This document shows positions 16,433 through 23,438 of a stretch of DNA of 64,000 nt, in pieces. The DNA comes from Microbacterium pseudoresistens (lineage in GTDB: Bacteria; Actinomycetota; Actinomycetes; Actinomycetales; Microbacteriaceae). Where the stretch lies: the NCBI RefSeq assembly GCF_013409745.1, contig NZ_JACCBH010000001.1, positions 1,116,001 through 1,180,000 on the forward strand, written 5' to 3'. The notes beneath the pieces were generated by a model. It was not told the DNA's origin. It saw only the letters and a list, made by a program, of their open reading frames with translations, and ran no database searches. Numbering within the stretch: position 1 is the first letter of the stretch; each line of letters starts with the position of its first letter. The position numbers and the translations under genes are program-made.

Positions 16433-17646
16433 GCGATGTCCGGATCGGCGAGGCGCGCGGGATCGACCGAGGTCTTGGCGACGATGAGCGGCTTGACCGC
16501 ATCCGGCACGTCCCACACGTTCACGTTCATGGCGGCCTGGATGCGGTCTTCGCCGTCGAGCCAGAACGCCACGAACTCCCGGGAGGCCAGATCGCCGCGG
16601 ATGACGACCCGGTCGTAGGAGCCCTCCGGCGCGTGCCCGATGTACTCCATGCCCAGGTCGTACTGGTCGCTAAAGAAGTACGGCAGCTCGGTGTACGCCG
16701 TGTCGACGCCGGTGAGGGTCGCCGCCACGGCGGCGGGCTGGTTGAGCGCGTTGGCCCAGTGCTCCACGCGCACCCGGCGATCCAGCACCGGATGCTCGTG
16801 GTTCGCGATGTCGCCGACGGCGTACACGTCGGGGTCGCTGGTGCGCAGCAGTGCGTCGACGAGCACGCCGTCGTCGACCGCGAGTCCGGCCTTCTCGGCG
16901 AGCTCCGTCACGGGACGCACCCCGACCCCGACGACGACGGCATCGGCGGGGATGATCTCGCCGTCGTCCATCCGCACGCCCGTGACGGCGCCGTCGGCGC
17001 TCTCCAGCGCGGCGATGCGCGCATCCGTGCGCAGATCGACCCCGTTCTCGCGGTGCAGGCCGGCGAAGACCTCGGCGAGCTGCGCGCCGAGCACACGCAG
17101 CAGGGGAAGGTGCGCGCCTTCGAGCACGGTCACCTCGGTACCGGCGCCGCGGGCGGCCGCGGCCACCTCGAGCCCGATCCAGCCGCCGCCGATGAGCACG
17201 AGGCGACGGCCGGGGCCGAACTCGGCGCGGATCGCGTCGGAGTCCTCGACGGTGCGCAGCACGTGCACGTGCCCGGCGTCGATGCCGCGGATGTCGAGCC
17301 GCCGCGGCTCGGATCCGGTGGCGAGCACGAGGGCGCCGTAGCCGAGCGCCGTGCCGTCGTCGAGGTCGACGCGATGAGCGGCGGTGTCGATCCCCGTCGC
17401 CCGCACGCCTTCGCGCAGGGTCACGTCGTGATCGCGGTACCAGTCCTCGGGATGCACGATGGCGTCGTCGAAGCCCGCCTTGCCCGCGAGGTAGTCCTTC
17501 GACAGCGGCGGGCGCTCGTAGGGCGGATGCGCCTCCGCGGCGACGAGCACGATCTCGCCGACGTACCCCTTCTCGCGCAGCGCCTCGGCTGTCTTGGCAC
17601 CGGCGAGACCGCCTCCGACGATGGTCACGTTCTGCGGATCGCTCAT
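16417..17646 (-). CDS. FAD-dependent NAD(P)H oxidoreductase (ferredoxin/rubredoxin reductase type)
   Basis: A 409-residue flavoprotein. It has an FAD-binding GGGLAGAKTAEALREKG at the N-terminus, PYERPPLSKDYLAG, a second dinucleotide site GGGWIGLEVAAAARG for NAD(P)H, and DVYAVGDIANHEHP near the end of the FAD domain. A C-terminal reductase dimer domain follows. It belongs to the rhodocoxin/putidaredoxin reductase group that feeds electrons to ferredoxins, P450s or Rieske enzymes, but no such partner is adjacent. The ATG at 17646 has AAGGAG 7 nt upstream. It lies 25 nt downstream of folE on the same strand and may be co-transcribed with it. Confidence 0.88.
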   Translation of the reverse strand: MSDPQNVTIVGGGLAGAKTAEALREKGYVGEIVLVAAEAHPPYERPPLSKDYLAGKAGFDDAIVHPEDWYRDHDVTLREGVRATGIDTAAHRVDLDDGTALGYGALVLATGSEPRRLDIRGIDAGHVHVLRTVEDSDAIRAEFGPGRRLVLIGGGWIGLEVAAAARGAGTEVTVLEGAHLPLLRVLGAQLAEVFAGLHRENGVDLRTDARIAALESADGAVTGVRMDDGEIIPADAVVVGVGVRPVTELAEKAGLAVDDGVLVDALLRTSDPDVYAVGDIANHEHPVLDRRVRVEHWANALNQPAAVAATLTGVDTAYTELPYFFSDQYDLGMEYIGHAPEGSYDRVVIRGDLASREFVAFWLDGEDRIQAAMNVNVWDVPDAVKPLIVAKTSVDPARLADPDIAYADL

Positions 17647-17671
17647 GGTGTGCTCCTTGTCGTTCGTCAGG

Positions 17672-18334
17672 TCATGCGGGGGACAGGCCGGCGAGGGCCA
17701 GGAACTCCTGCCGCGAGCGCGGGTCGTCGCGCAGGCTCCCGAGCAGGGTCGAGGTGACGGTGCTCGTGCCTGCCGCGAGCGCACCGCGCATGGTCATGCA
17801 CGAGTGCTCGGCGGCGATCACGACGCCGACAGCGCGCGGGGTGAGGTTCTGCTCCAGCCAGTCGGCGATCTGCTTGGTGAGGCGCTCCTGGGTCTGCGGC
17901 CGGCGTGCGAAGTGTTCGACGATCCGCGCGAGCTTCGACAGGCCGACGATCCGCTCCCCCGGAAGGTAGCCGACGCAGGCGCGCCCGGTGAACGGCAGCA
18001 GGTGGTGCTCGCAGATCGAGCGCACGGCGATGTCGCGCACGACGACCAGCTCGTCGTACTGCTCGTCGTTGGGGAACGTGGTGAGCGCGAACTCCCGTGG
18101 CGTGAGCATCTCGGCCCACGCCCTCGCCATGCGCCCCGGAGTCTCCGCAAGGTGCGGAGCGTCGAGCGACATCCCCAGCGCCGCGAGGAAGTCGCCGGCG
18201 GCCAGCTCGGCGCGGGCGAGGTCGGGTTCGCGCCTCGCGCCGCCGACGTGCACGGGCGCGACCGGCTCCGGGCGAAGCGGAACCGGGGCGAGCGGCGGAT
18301 CATCGAGGTGCCGGGGGATCGTCGATTCCGTCAT
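17672..18334 (-). CDS. folE: GTP cyclohydrolase I
   Basis: A 220-residue GTP cyclohydrolase I that makes 7,8-dihydroneopterin triphosphate. The zinc site and catalytic loop are intact: SICEHHLLPFTGRACVGYLP, then GLSKLARIVEHFARRPQTQE and the second zinc cysteine in EHSCMTMRG. It is divergent from a small operon containing a NUDIX hydrolase, a FolP-like protein and a RibD-like reductase. I infer a dedicated pterin pathway separate from the housekeeping fol operon, which is not in this window. Starts at 18334 and 18340 are both possible; GAGGA is better spaced for 18334. The intergenic region has large inverted repeats. Confidence 0.93.
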   Translation of the reverse strand: MTESTIPRHLDDPPLAPVPLRPEPVAPVHVGGARREPDLARAELAAGDFLAALGMSLDAPHLAETPGRMARAWAEMLTPREFALTTFPNDEQYDELVVVRDIAVRSICEHHLLPFTGRACVGYLPGERIVGLSKLARIVEHFARRPQTQERLTKQIADWLEQNLTPRAVGVVIAAEHSCMTMRGALAAGTSTVTSTLLGSLRDDPRSRQEFLALAGLSPA

Positions 18335-18344
18335 GCTCATTCCT

Positions 18345-18413
18345 CTAACGTCAATGAATACTTTCTTTAGATTGACACCATCCCGAGAGTTCGTCAAGAT
18401 ATTCTTGCGTTAG
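18345..18413. promoter_or_regulatory. Divergent control region with inverted repeats
   Basis: CTAACG at 18345-18350 is mirrored by CGTTAG at 18408-18413. The adjoining TCAATGAATA and TATTCTTG extend the match, so each arm reads roughly CTAACG-N2-3-A-GAATA. Inside them ATTGAC (18371-18376) mirrors GTCAAGAT (18393-18400). The whole block is AT-rich against its surroundings and lies between folE and the HTH gene. It probably holds both promoters and the binding site of the HTH regulator. Confidence 0.6.
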
Positions 18414-18425
18414 AAAGGGGATGCG

Positions 18426-19127
18426 ATGGATGCCGGCGCTCCCGACCTCGGTCTGGATGAAGTGGGTCTGCTCGCCGACCGCGTGCGCCGCAGGCTCTAC
18501 GACTACATCGCCGCCCAGCCCGCGCCCGTCTCGCGCGAAGACGCCGCGAACGCCGCGCACCTCAGTCGCAGTCTCGCCGCCTACCACCTCGACAAGCTCG
18601 CCGCCGCGGGCCTGCTCGACGTGAGCTACGCGCATCCGGAGGGGCGCGGCGGCCCGGGATCCGGTCGCCCGGCCAAGCGCTACGCCCGCAGTGCGCGCGA
18701 GGCCGCCGTCAGTCTGCCGCCGCGCAATTACGTCATGCTCGCGAACATCATCGCCTCGGCCGCCGATGCCGCCGCCCCGCCGGAGTTCCGTACGGCGCTC
18801 GCCGAGGCGGCGCGGCGCGAGGGGCGCGCGCTCGGGGAGAACGAGCCCGATGTGGGCATGGCCCTGCGCACGGCTGGCTACGAGCCCGTCACTGACGACG
18901 AAGGCGGGATCGTGCTGCGCAACTGCCCGTTCCACAGCGTCGTGCGAGAGCACGCCGAGCTGGCCTGCGGCCTCAACCACGCCTTCGTGGAGGGCACGCT
19001 GTGCGGCGCGGGCACGGATCCTGCGCGCGCCGAGCTCGCGCCCGCCGAGGGACGGTGCTGCGTGGTCGTGCATCCGGAGACTGCTGCTCCGTTGGAGACT
19101 GCCACTCCCTCCGAGGAACGGGCATGA
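18426..19127 (+). CDS. HTH regulator with C-terminal cysteine cluster (SufR-like)
   Basis: A 233-residue regulator. Residues about 10-80 form a winged helix (LADRVRRRLYDYIAAQ, then HLSRSLAAYHLDKLAAAGLL). The C-terminal half carries five cysteines (RNCPFHSVV, LACGLNHAF, GTLCGAG, GRCCVVV) in a pattern like the iron-sulfur-binding SufR family, so it may sense iron-sulfur status or redox. Spacing between the cysteines is 13, 11 and 17 residues, close to but not the same as SufR. It leads a four-gene operon with ATGA overlaps at each junction, divergent from folE, and is the likely regulator of both. Confidence 0.78.
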   Translation: MDAGAPDLGLDEVGLLADRVRRRLYDYIAAQPAPVSREDAANAAHLSRSLAAYHLDKLAAAGLLDVSYAHPEGRGGPGSGRPAKRYARSAREAAVSLPPRNYVMLANIIASAADAAAPPEFRTALAEAARREGRALGENEPDVGMALRTAGYEPVTDDEGGIVLRNCPFHSVVREHAELACGLNHAFVEGTLCGAGTDPARAELAPAEGRCCVVVHPETAAPLETATPSEERA

Positions 19128-19651
19128 CCGCCGCATCCACCGGCCGCTTCGCCGTCATCCCCGCCGTGTACGTGTACCTGCGCCGCGGAGACGACGTGCT
19201 GCTCCAGCTGCGCGCAGGCACCGGATACATGGACGGGATGTGGGCGGCCGGCGCCGCCGGACACATCGAGCCCGGCGAGACCGCTCGCGCCGCCGCGCTG
19301 CGCGAAGCCGGCGAGGAGCTGGGCGTCGCCGTCGACGCCGGGGCCCTCACGCCACTCACGGTCATGCAGCGCACCGACGGCACGACCGCGGCGATCGAGC
19401 AGCGCGCGGACTGGTTCTTCACAGCATCCGAGTGGACCGGCACGCCGAGCATCCGCGAGCCGGGCAAGTGCGCGGGGCTCACCTGGTTCGCGCTGGATGC
19501 GCTCCCCGCGGCGATGCCCGCTTACGAGCGGCAGGTGCTCAACGGCCTGGCCGCCGGGAGCCTCCCCCTCTTCTCCGACTTCGGGTTCACCGCCGATGCC
19601 GGCATCCACCCTGCGGACGCTTCCGCGCTCGAGAAGGGAACCGCACGATGA
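19124..19651 (+). CDS. NUDIX hydrolase in pterin-type cluster
   Basis: A 175-residue NUDIX protein with the box GHIEPGETARAAALREAGEE preceded by GTGYMDGMWAAGAA, a form common in GDP-mannose/NADH-like NUDIX enzymes. In a cluster with folE it could remove pyrophosphate from dihydroneopterin triphosphate, the job of the NUDIX enzyme NudB/FolQ in folate synthesis. That is an inference from context only. The gene overlaps both neighbours by ATGA, so its product is made together with the HTH regulator and the FolP-like enzyme. Confidence 0.85.
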   Translation: MTAASTGRFAVIPAVYVYLRRGDDVLLQLRAGTGYMDGMWAAGAAGHIEPGETARAAALREAGEELGVAVDAGALTPLTVMQRTDGTTAAIEQRADWFFTASEWTGTPSIREPGKCAGLTWFALDALPAAMPAYERQVLNGLAAGSLPLFSDFGFTADAGIHPADASALEKGTAR

Positions 19652-20568
19652 CCGACCCCACCGACGCCCCGGGGGGCACGCTGCCGCGTTTCGGCGTGCG
19701 GCGGATCGGGCGGCGCGAGTTCGACTTCGATCGTCAGGTCGCGGTCATGGCCGTGGTCAACCGCACGCCCGACTCGTTCTACGACCACGGCAAGACCTTC
19801 GCGCTCGATCGCGCGGTCGAAGCGGCGCTGACCGCCGACGGCCAGGGCGCGGACTGGGTCGACATCGGGGGCGTGCCCTTCGGACGCGGAGCGCCGATCT
19901 CGCCCGCCGAGGAGATCGACCGGGTCGTGCCCGTGATCGAGGCGATCGTTGCGGCGAGCGATGTCGTCGTCTCGGTCGACACGAACAACGGCGTCGTGGC
20001 GCGCGCGGCGATCGACGCCGGCGCCGCTGTCGTGAACGACACGAGCGGGCTGGGCGACCCCGAGATGGCGGGGGTGATCGCGGCGAGCGCCGCGCACGTC
20101 GTCATCACGCACAGCGTGGGGCCGCCGCGGGTGGAGAAACCCCCGGCGCGCTTCGACGACGTCGTGCGCGAGGTGCACGACTTCCTCGGGGCGAGGGTAG
20201 AGCGCGCCGTGGCGGCGGGCATCCCGCGGGAGCGGATCATCATCGATCCGGGGCACGACCTCGACAAGAACACCCTGCACACGCTCGAGCTCACCCGACG
20301 GTTCGCCGATCTCGCCGATCTCGGGCTGCCGCTGCTCGCGGCCGTGTCGAACAAGGACTTCGTGGGGGAGTCGATCGATCGTCCGCAGGGTGAGCGGCTG
20401 GCGGGATCCCTGGCCGCCATGGTCGCGTGCATCGAACGCGGGGCGCGCATCGTGCGGATGCACGACGTGGTGCCGTCGGTCGACGCGGTGCGGATGATCG
20501 AGGCGATCCTCGGGATGCGGCCGCCCGTCCGCGTGGAGCACAACGCGCATCCGACGAGGAACGTATGA
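19648..20568 (+). CDS. Dihydropteroate synthase-like protein, FolP2 type
   Basis: A 306-residue TIM-barrel protein of the dihydropteroate synthase family. The first signature reads VVNRTPDSFYDHG instead of NVTPDSFSDGG. The loop that normally carries STRPG and holds p-aminobenzoate is replaced by DIGGVPFGRGAP. The pterin-side residues are kept: VSVDTNN, INDTSG-like VVNDTSG, IIDPGHDLDKNT, SNKDF with the lysine, and VRMHDV with the Arg-x-His pair. This matches the FolP2 subgroup of mycobacteria, which is reported not to act as a normal DHPS. It may bind a pterin but join it to something other than p-aminobenzoate. It is coupled on both sides by ATGA. Confidence 0.85.
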   Translation: MTDPTDAPGGTLPRFGVRRIGRREFDFDRQVAVMAVVNRTPDSFYDHGKTFALDRAVEAALTADGQGADWVDIGGVPFGRGAPISPAEEIDRVVPVIEAIVAASDVVVSVDTNNGVVARAAIDAGAAVVNDTSGLGDPEMAGVIAASAAHVVITHSVGPPRVEKPPARFDDVVREVHDFLGARVERAVAAGIPRERIIIDPGHDLDKNTLHTLELTRRFADLADLGLPLLAAVSNKDFVGESIDRPQGERLAGSLAAMVACIERGARIVRMHDVVPSVDAVRMIEAILGMRPPVRVEHNAHPTRNV

Positions 20569-21305
20569 GCGCACGCATCGACCGCATCCTGCCGACGCCC
20601 GGCGACGACCTCGACGACGAGGCGATCCTCGCGGCGTACGCACCGACGGCCGGATCGTGGTTGCGGATGAACTTCGTGTCGAGCATCGATGGCGCGGCGA
20701 CGCACGACGGACGCTCCGGCGGGCTCGGCGACGAGGCCGACCAACGGGTGTTCGCGCTGCTGCGGCGGCAGGCCGACGTCGTGCTCGTGGGCGCGGGCAC
20801 GATCCGCATCGAGGAGTACGACGGGTTCCGCCTCGGCGACGACGACGCGGCCTGGCGTGCGGCGCGGGGGATGCCCGAGCATCCCGTGCTCGCCATCGTG
20901 TCGGGCTCGCTCGACCTCGACCCCGCATCAGCGGTGTTCACGGATGCTCCGGTGCGGCCGATCGTCTACACCGTCGCCGCGTCGGATGCACGGGCGCGCG
21001 CCGCACTGGAACCGGTGGCCGACGTCGTGGATGCGGGCGAGCACGACATCGATCCGCGGGCGGTGCGCGACGACCTCGTGGGGCGAGGTCTCGCGCGCAT
21101 CCATTCCGAGGGCGGGCCGCACCTGTTCGGCAGCTTCATCGAAGCCGGTGTCGTCGACGAGCTGTGCCTCACCCTCGCGCCCTCCCTGCAGGCCGGCGAC
21201 GCGGGCCGCATCGCCCGCTCGGACACGAGCACTCCGCGCGACATGCGGCTCGCCGCGCTCCTGCGCTCAGGCGACGAGCTCTTCCTCCGCTACCGCACTC
21301 GCTGA
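20565..21305 (+). CDS. RibD C-terminal-type pyrimidine/pterin reductase
   Basis: A 246-residue NADPH-dependent reductase of the RibD C-terminal (DHFR-like) family, without the deaminase domain. It has RMNFVSSIDGAATHDGRSGG, VLVGAGTIRIEEY and the nucleotide loop HSEGGPHLFGSFIEAGVVDE, all in family order. Stand-alone proteins of this group reduce riboflavin precursors or substitute for dihydrofolate reductase. Next to folE and a FolP2-like gene, reduction of a dihydropterin product is plausible. It is the last gene of the operon and starts within the stop of the previous gene. Confidence 0.85.
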   Translation: MSARIDRILPTPGDDLDDEAILAAYAPTAGSWLRMNFVSSIDGAATHDGRSGGLGDEADQRVFALLRRQADVVLVGAGTIRIEEYDGFRLGDDDAAWRAARGMPEHPVLAIVSGSLDLDPASAVFTDAPVRPIVYTVAASDARARAALEPVADVVDAGEHDIDPRAVRDDLVGRGLARIHSEGGPHLFGSFIEAGVVDELCLTLAPSLQAGDAGRIARSDTSTPRDMRLAALLRSGDELFLRYRTR

Positions 21306-21314
21306 GCAAGGATC

Positions 21315-21953
21315 TCACGACGCCAGGCCCGCCGTCGCCCCTGCTCCCCGGATGATCACATCCACGCAGTCGCGGAACAGGTCGTCGGGCGTGCGTCCTC
21401 CGCCGAAGTACTCCGAGATCCCCGAGACCACCATCGGGTGGTCCCGCGTGAACGCCTCGATATCGAAACCATGCGCATCCTCGGCACCCGGCCGGCCGGT
21501 CTGCTCCTCCAGCACGTGCCCCACCGTGAAGTGCTCCACCGTGAGCACGATCAGTCGCGCATGCCGCAGGGCGACGCCCTGGGCGACGAGCGCGCCGAGC
21601 GCGACCTCTGAGATCGCTGCCATGCGCACCGAGAGCTGCGAGATCGAGATGATCCGGGCGCCGTCGGGGTGCGCGAGCAGCGCACCGCGCAGTCGCAGGG
21701 CGAGCTCTGCCAACCACTCCCGCCAGTCCGTGCCGGGGGGCGGGGGTGCGAGGTCGGGGAAGTGCTGGTCGAGGATGGCATCCGCGATCTCGGTGACCAG
21801 GGCGGCCTTGTTGGGCAGGTGCCAGTAGAGCGTCGGCTGCTGCACGCCGAGCCGGCCGGCGAGCTTGCGCAGGGTCACCCCGTCGAGGCCCTCCGCGTCG
21901 AGCAGCGCGACGGCCTCAGCGACGATCTGCTGTTTGTCCAGCGCCACGGGCAT
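21315..21953 (-). CDS. TetR-type repressor (true TetR C-terminal domain)
   Basis: A 212-residue repressor. The N-terminal HTH reads AGRLGVQQPTLYWHLPNK, almost the textbook TetR recognition helix. The C-terminal half contains LRLRGALLAHPDGARI and LTVEHFTVGHVLEEQ, as in tetracycline-type TetR_C proteins. Upstream are two operators closely resembling tetO, so DNA specificity agrees with the helix sequence. GGAGGG touches the ATG at 21953; GTG 21947 would be better spaced. No tetracycline efflux gene is present. The divergent promoter now leads into a truncated oxidoreductase. Confidence 0.88.
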   Translation of the reverse strand: MPVALDKQQIVAEAVALLDAEGLDGVTLRKLAGRLGVQQPTLYWHLPNKAALVTEIADAILDQHFPDLAPPPPGTDWREWLAELALRLRGALLAHPDGARIISISQLSVRMAAISEVALGALVAQGVALRHARLIVLTVEHFTVGHVLEEQTGRPGAEDAHGFDIEAFTRDHPMVVSGISEYFGGGRTPDDLFRDCVDVIIRGAGATAGLAS

Positions 21954-21965
21954 CCCTCCGCGCTG

Positions 21966-22007
21966 ACTCTATCAGCGATTGAGAGGCATCCCTATCAGTG
22001 ATAGATT
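21966..22007. promoter_or_regulatory. Two tet-type operators and a divergent promoter
   Basis: Operator 1 (CTCTATCAGCGATTGAGAG, about 21967-21985) and operator 2 (CTATCAGTGATAG, 21992-22004) resemble tetO; the second contains the full tetO2 core. Rightward, TTGAGA (21979-21984) and TAGATT (22002-22007) form a promoter with an exact 17-bp spacer that encloses operator 2. Leftward, TAGAGT inside operator 1 fits a -10 for the repressor. Binding would therefore block both directions. Confidence 0.8.
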
Positions 22008-22059
22008 CAGTCCCGGTCACCGACAGGGATTCGGTGATCGGGCTCCCTGTTTCCCAGAC

Positions 22060-22515
22060 GTCCAGCTGGACGAGCTCCGGGAGCTCGGGGCGGATGCCGT
22101 GATCAGCACCGCCGTGTCCGACGACGCGCTGCTGCAGGCCTACAAGAGCACCCGTGGCGAGGGCTTCGACGTGATCGCCGACTACCTCTGGGGCAGGCCG
22201 ACCGCCGTGCTGCTGCGCGCGCTCATCCCCGACGATTTCTCGGTCGGAGCACGGTCACGGCTGATCCAGATCGGCGAGGTCGCAGGTGCGGAGGTGGCGC
22301 TGCCCGCCGCGAGTCTGCGCACGTCGGGGCTGGAGATCGTCGGCGCCGCCAAGGGCCTCACGGCCGAGACCGTGCCCGCGATCTTCGAACAGGTGCTGAC
22401 CTGGACGCGGGAGGGGAAGCTGTCTTTCCCTGTCGAGAGGGTCGCCCTGAAAGACATCGAGAGCGCCTGGCAGGGCACCGATCTGCGCGGGAGGCGCATC
22501 GTCGTGACGGCGTGA
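22060..22515 (+). pseudogene. Truncated zinc-type alcohol dehydrogenase/quinone oxidoreductase
   Basis: The frame from about 22060 encodes only the last 150 residues of a medium-chain dehydrogenase: LDELRELGADAVISTA, GEGFDVIADYLWG, then LIQIGEVAG, a GLEIVGAAKGLT segment and the normal ending ALKDIESAWQGTDLRGRRIVVTA. The catalytic N-terminal half and most of the nucleotide-binding fold are missing. There is no proper start codon: the open frame reaches back into the -35 box of the tet-type promoter. A deletion probably joined the operator region to the interior of this gene. Confidence 0.8.
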
Positions 22516-22613
22516 GTTCGTGACCGCTCCTGGGTGGGCGATCAACCCTCCGGCGCACCGTGCTGCTCCACGGACCGCTTCCGCAGCGCAGACAGCACAG
22601 CACTTCGTCAGAC

Positions 22614-22634
22614 TGGTACAATATTCTGGTACAA
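22614..22634 (+). promoter_or_regulatory. Promoter/operator of the toxin-antitoxin operon
   Basis: TGGTACAA occurs twice (22614-22621 and 22627-22634) with a 13-bp period about 30 nt before the antitoxin start. TACAAT overlaps the first copy and could be the -10. YefM-type antitoxins bind short repeats over their own promoter, so this is the probable operator. Confidence 0.55.
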
Positions 22635-22662
22635 GTAATCGGAATGAGTGGAGGAGTCGGCG

Positions 22663-22914
22663 ATGTCTATCACCGCGAGCGAAGCCCGGAAGACTCTCTT
22701 CCCGTTGATCGAACGGATCAATGCGGATCGCGAGGCAGTGGAGATCGTATCCCGTAAGGGCAATGCCGTCTTGATGCCTGCAGACGATTACGCGGCATGG
22801 CAGGAGACGGCCTATTTGTTCCGATCCCCGGCGAACGCACGCAGGCTACTCGACTCTTATGAACGGGCGCGGGCCAGCCAGGTCGAGGAGCACGAGCTCG
22901 ACAGAGGCGAGTGA
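22663..22914 (+). CDS. yefM: YefM-family antitoxin
   Basis: An 83-residue Phd/YefM antitoxin. The N-terminal DNA-binding part reads SITASEARKTLFPLIERIN and continues into KGNAVLMPADDYAAWQET, the family core. The C-terminal tail is helical and charged and would wrap the toxin. The ATG at 22663 has GGAGGAG 8 nt upstream. The stop overlaps the toxin start by one base (TGATG), so the two are made in a fixed ratio. Base composition is lower in GC than the neighbours, hinting at acquisition. Confidence 0.93.
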   Translation: MSITASEARKTLFPLIERINADREAVEIVSRKGNAVLMPADDYAAWQETAYLFRSPANARRLLDSYERARASQVEEHELDRGE

Positions 22915-23168
22915 TGCGCCTCGTTTGGGACAAGTCCGCCTGGGAGGATTACACACACTGGCAGACTGCCGACCGGCGTGTGCTGAAACGGATCGACAAG
23001 CTGATCGAGGAATGTCTGCGCGATCCATTCGAGGGCATCGGAAAGCCCGAGCAGGTGAAGTACGGTGCACAGGGATCCTGGTCACGCCGAATCACCGACG
23101 AACACCGCCTCGTCTATCTCGTCGATGGCGATGACCTCATCGTTCTTCAAGCCCGATACCACTACTAG
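22914..23168 (+). CDS. yoeB: YoeB-family mRNA interferase toxin
   Basis: An 84-residue Txe/YoeB toxin that cuts mRNA on the ribosome. It matches YoeB along its full length: MRLVWDKSAWEDYTHWQ, DPFEGIGKPEQVKYG with the catalytic glutamate, WSRRITDEHRLVYLV with the arginine, and the C-terminal ARYHY with the histidine. All catalytic residues are present, so it should be active. ATG 22914 is preferred to GTG 22911 by comparison with the family start. It is adjacent to two tRNA genes, a common landing site for mobile modules. Confidence 0.95.
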   Translation: MRLVWDKSAWEDYTHWQTADRRVLKRIDKLIEECLRDPFEGIGKPEQVKYGAQGSWSRRITDEHRLVYLVDGDDLIVLQARYHY

Positions 23169-23190
23169 TCAAATTCGGGTCAATCACCTG

Positions 23191-23263
23191 TGGAGCCTAG
23201 GAGATTCGAACTCCTGACATCCGCCTTGCAAAGGCGGCGCTCTACCAACTGAGCTAAGGCCCC
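23191..23263 (-). tRNA. tRNA-Ala (TGC)
   Basis: Read on the minus strand, a 73-nt cloverleaf starts GGGGCCTTAGCTCAGTTGG, has anticodon TGC in the loop CTTTGCAAG flanked by a 5-bp stem, the T-arm GTTCGAATC and an acceptor ending AGGCTCCA. CCA is not fully encoded. It follows tRNA-Ile on the same strand, and the pair near gyrA is conserved in Actinobacteria. Confidence 0.97.
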
Positions 23264-23310
23264 GTGCTGCGCCGAGAAACCGACCCGACGGGTGTTCAGT
23301 TGTCACGGAG

Positions 23311-23384
23311 TGGGGCTACCAGGACTTGAACCTGGGACCTCTTCATTATCAGTGAAGCGCTCTAACCGCCTGAGCTATAGCCCC
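23311..23384 (-). tRNA. tRNA-Ile (GAT)
   Basis: Read on the minus strand, a 74-nt cloverleaf starts GGGGCTATAGCTCAGGCGG, has anticodon GAT in CACTGATAATG, T-arm GTTCAAGTC and an acceptor ending TAGCCCCA. It is 47 nt upstream of tRNA-Ala and probably shares its transcript. Confidence 0.97.
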
Positions 23385-23438
23385 GCGTCAACCTCCAAGA
23401 CTTTACCGGAGTTCGACGCATTTATGAAATCGATCCGG

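Noticed and set aside
16720..17341. Ser/Arg-rich plus-strand frame inside the reductase gene
   Set aside because: Composition is that of an antisense frame and it has no start signal. The minus-strand flavoprotein is clear.
21979..22515. Complete oxidoreductase gene starting at 21979
   Set aside because: The start would be a TTG inside the -35 box, the first 27 residues have no similarity, and the catalytic half of the family is missing.
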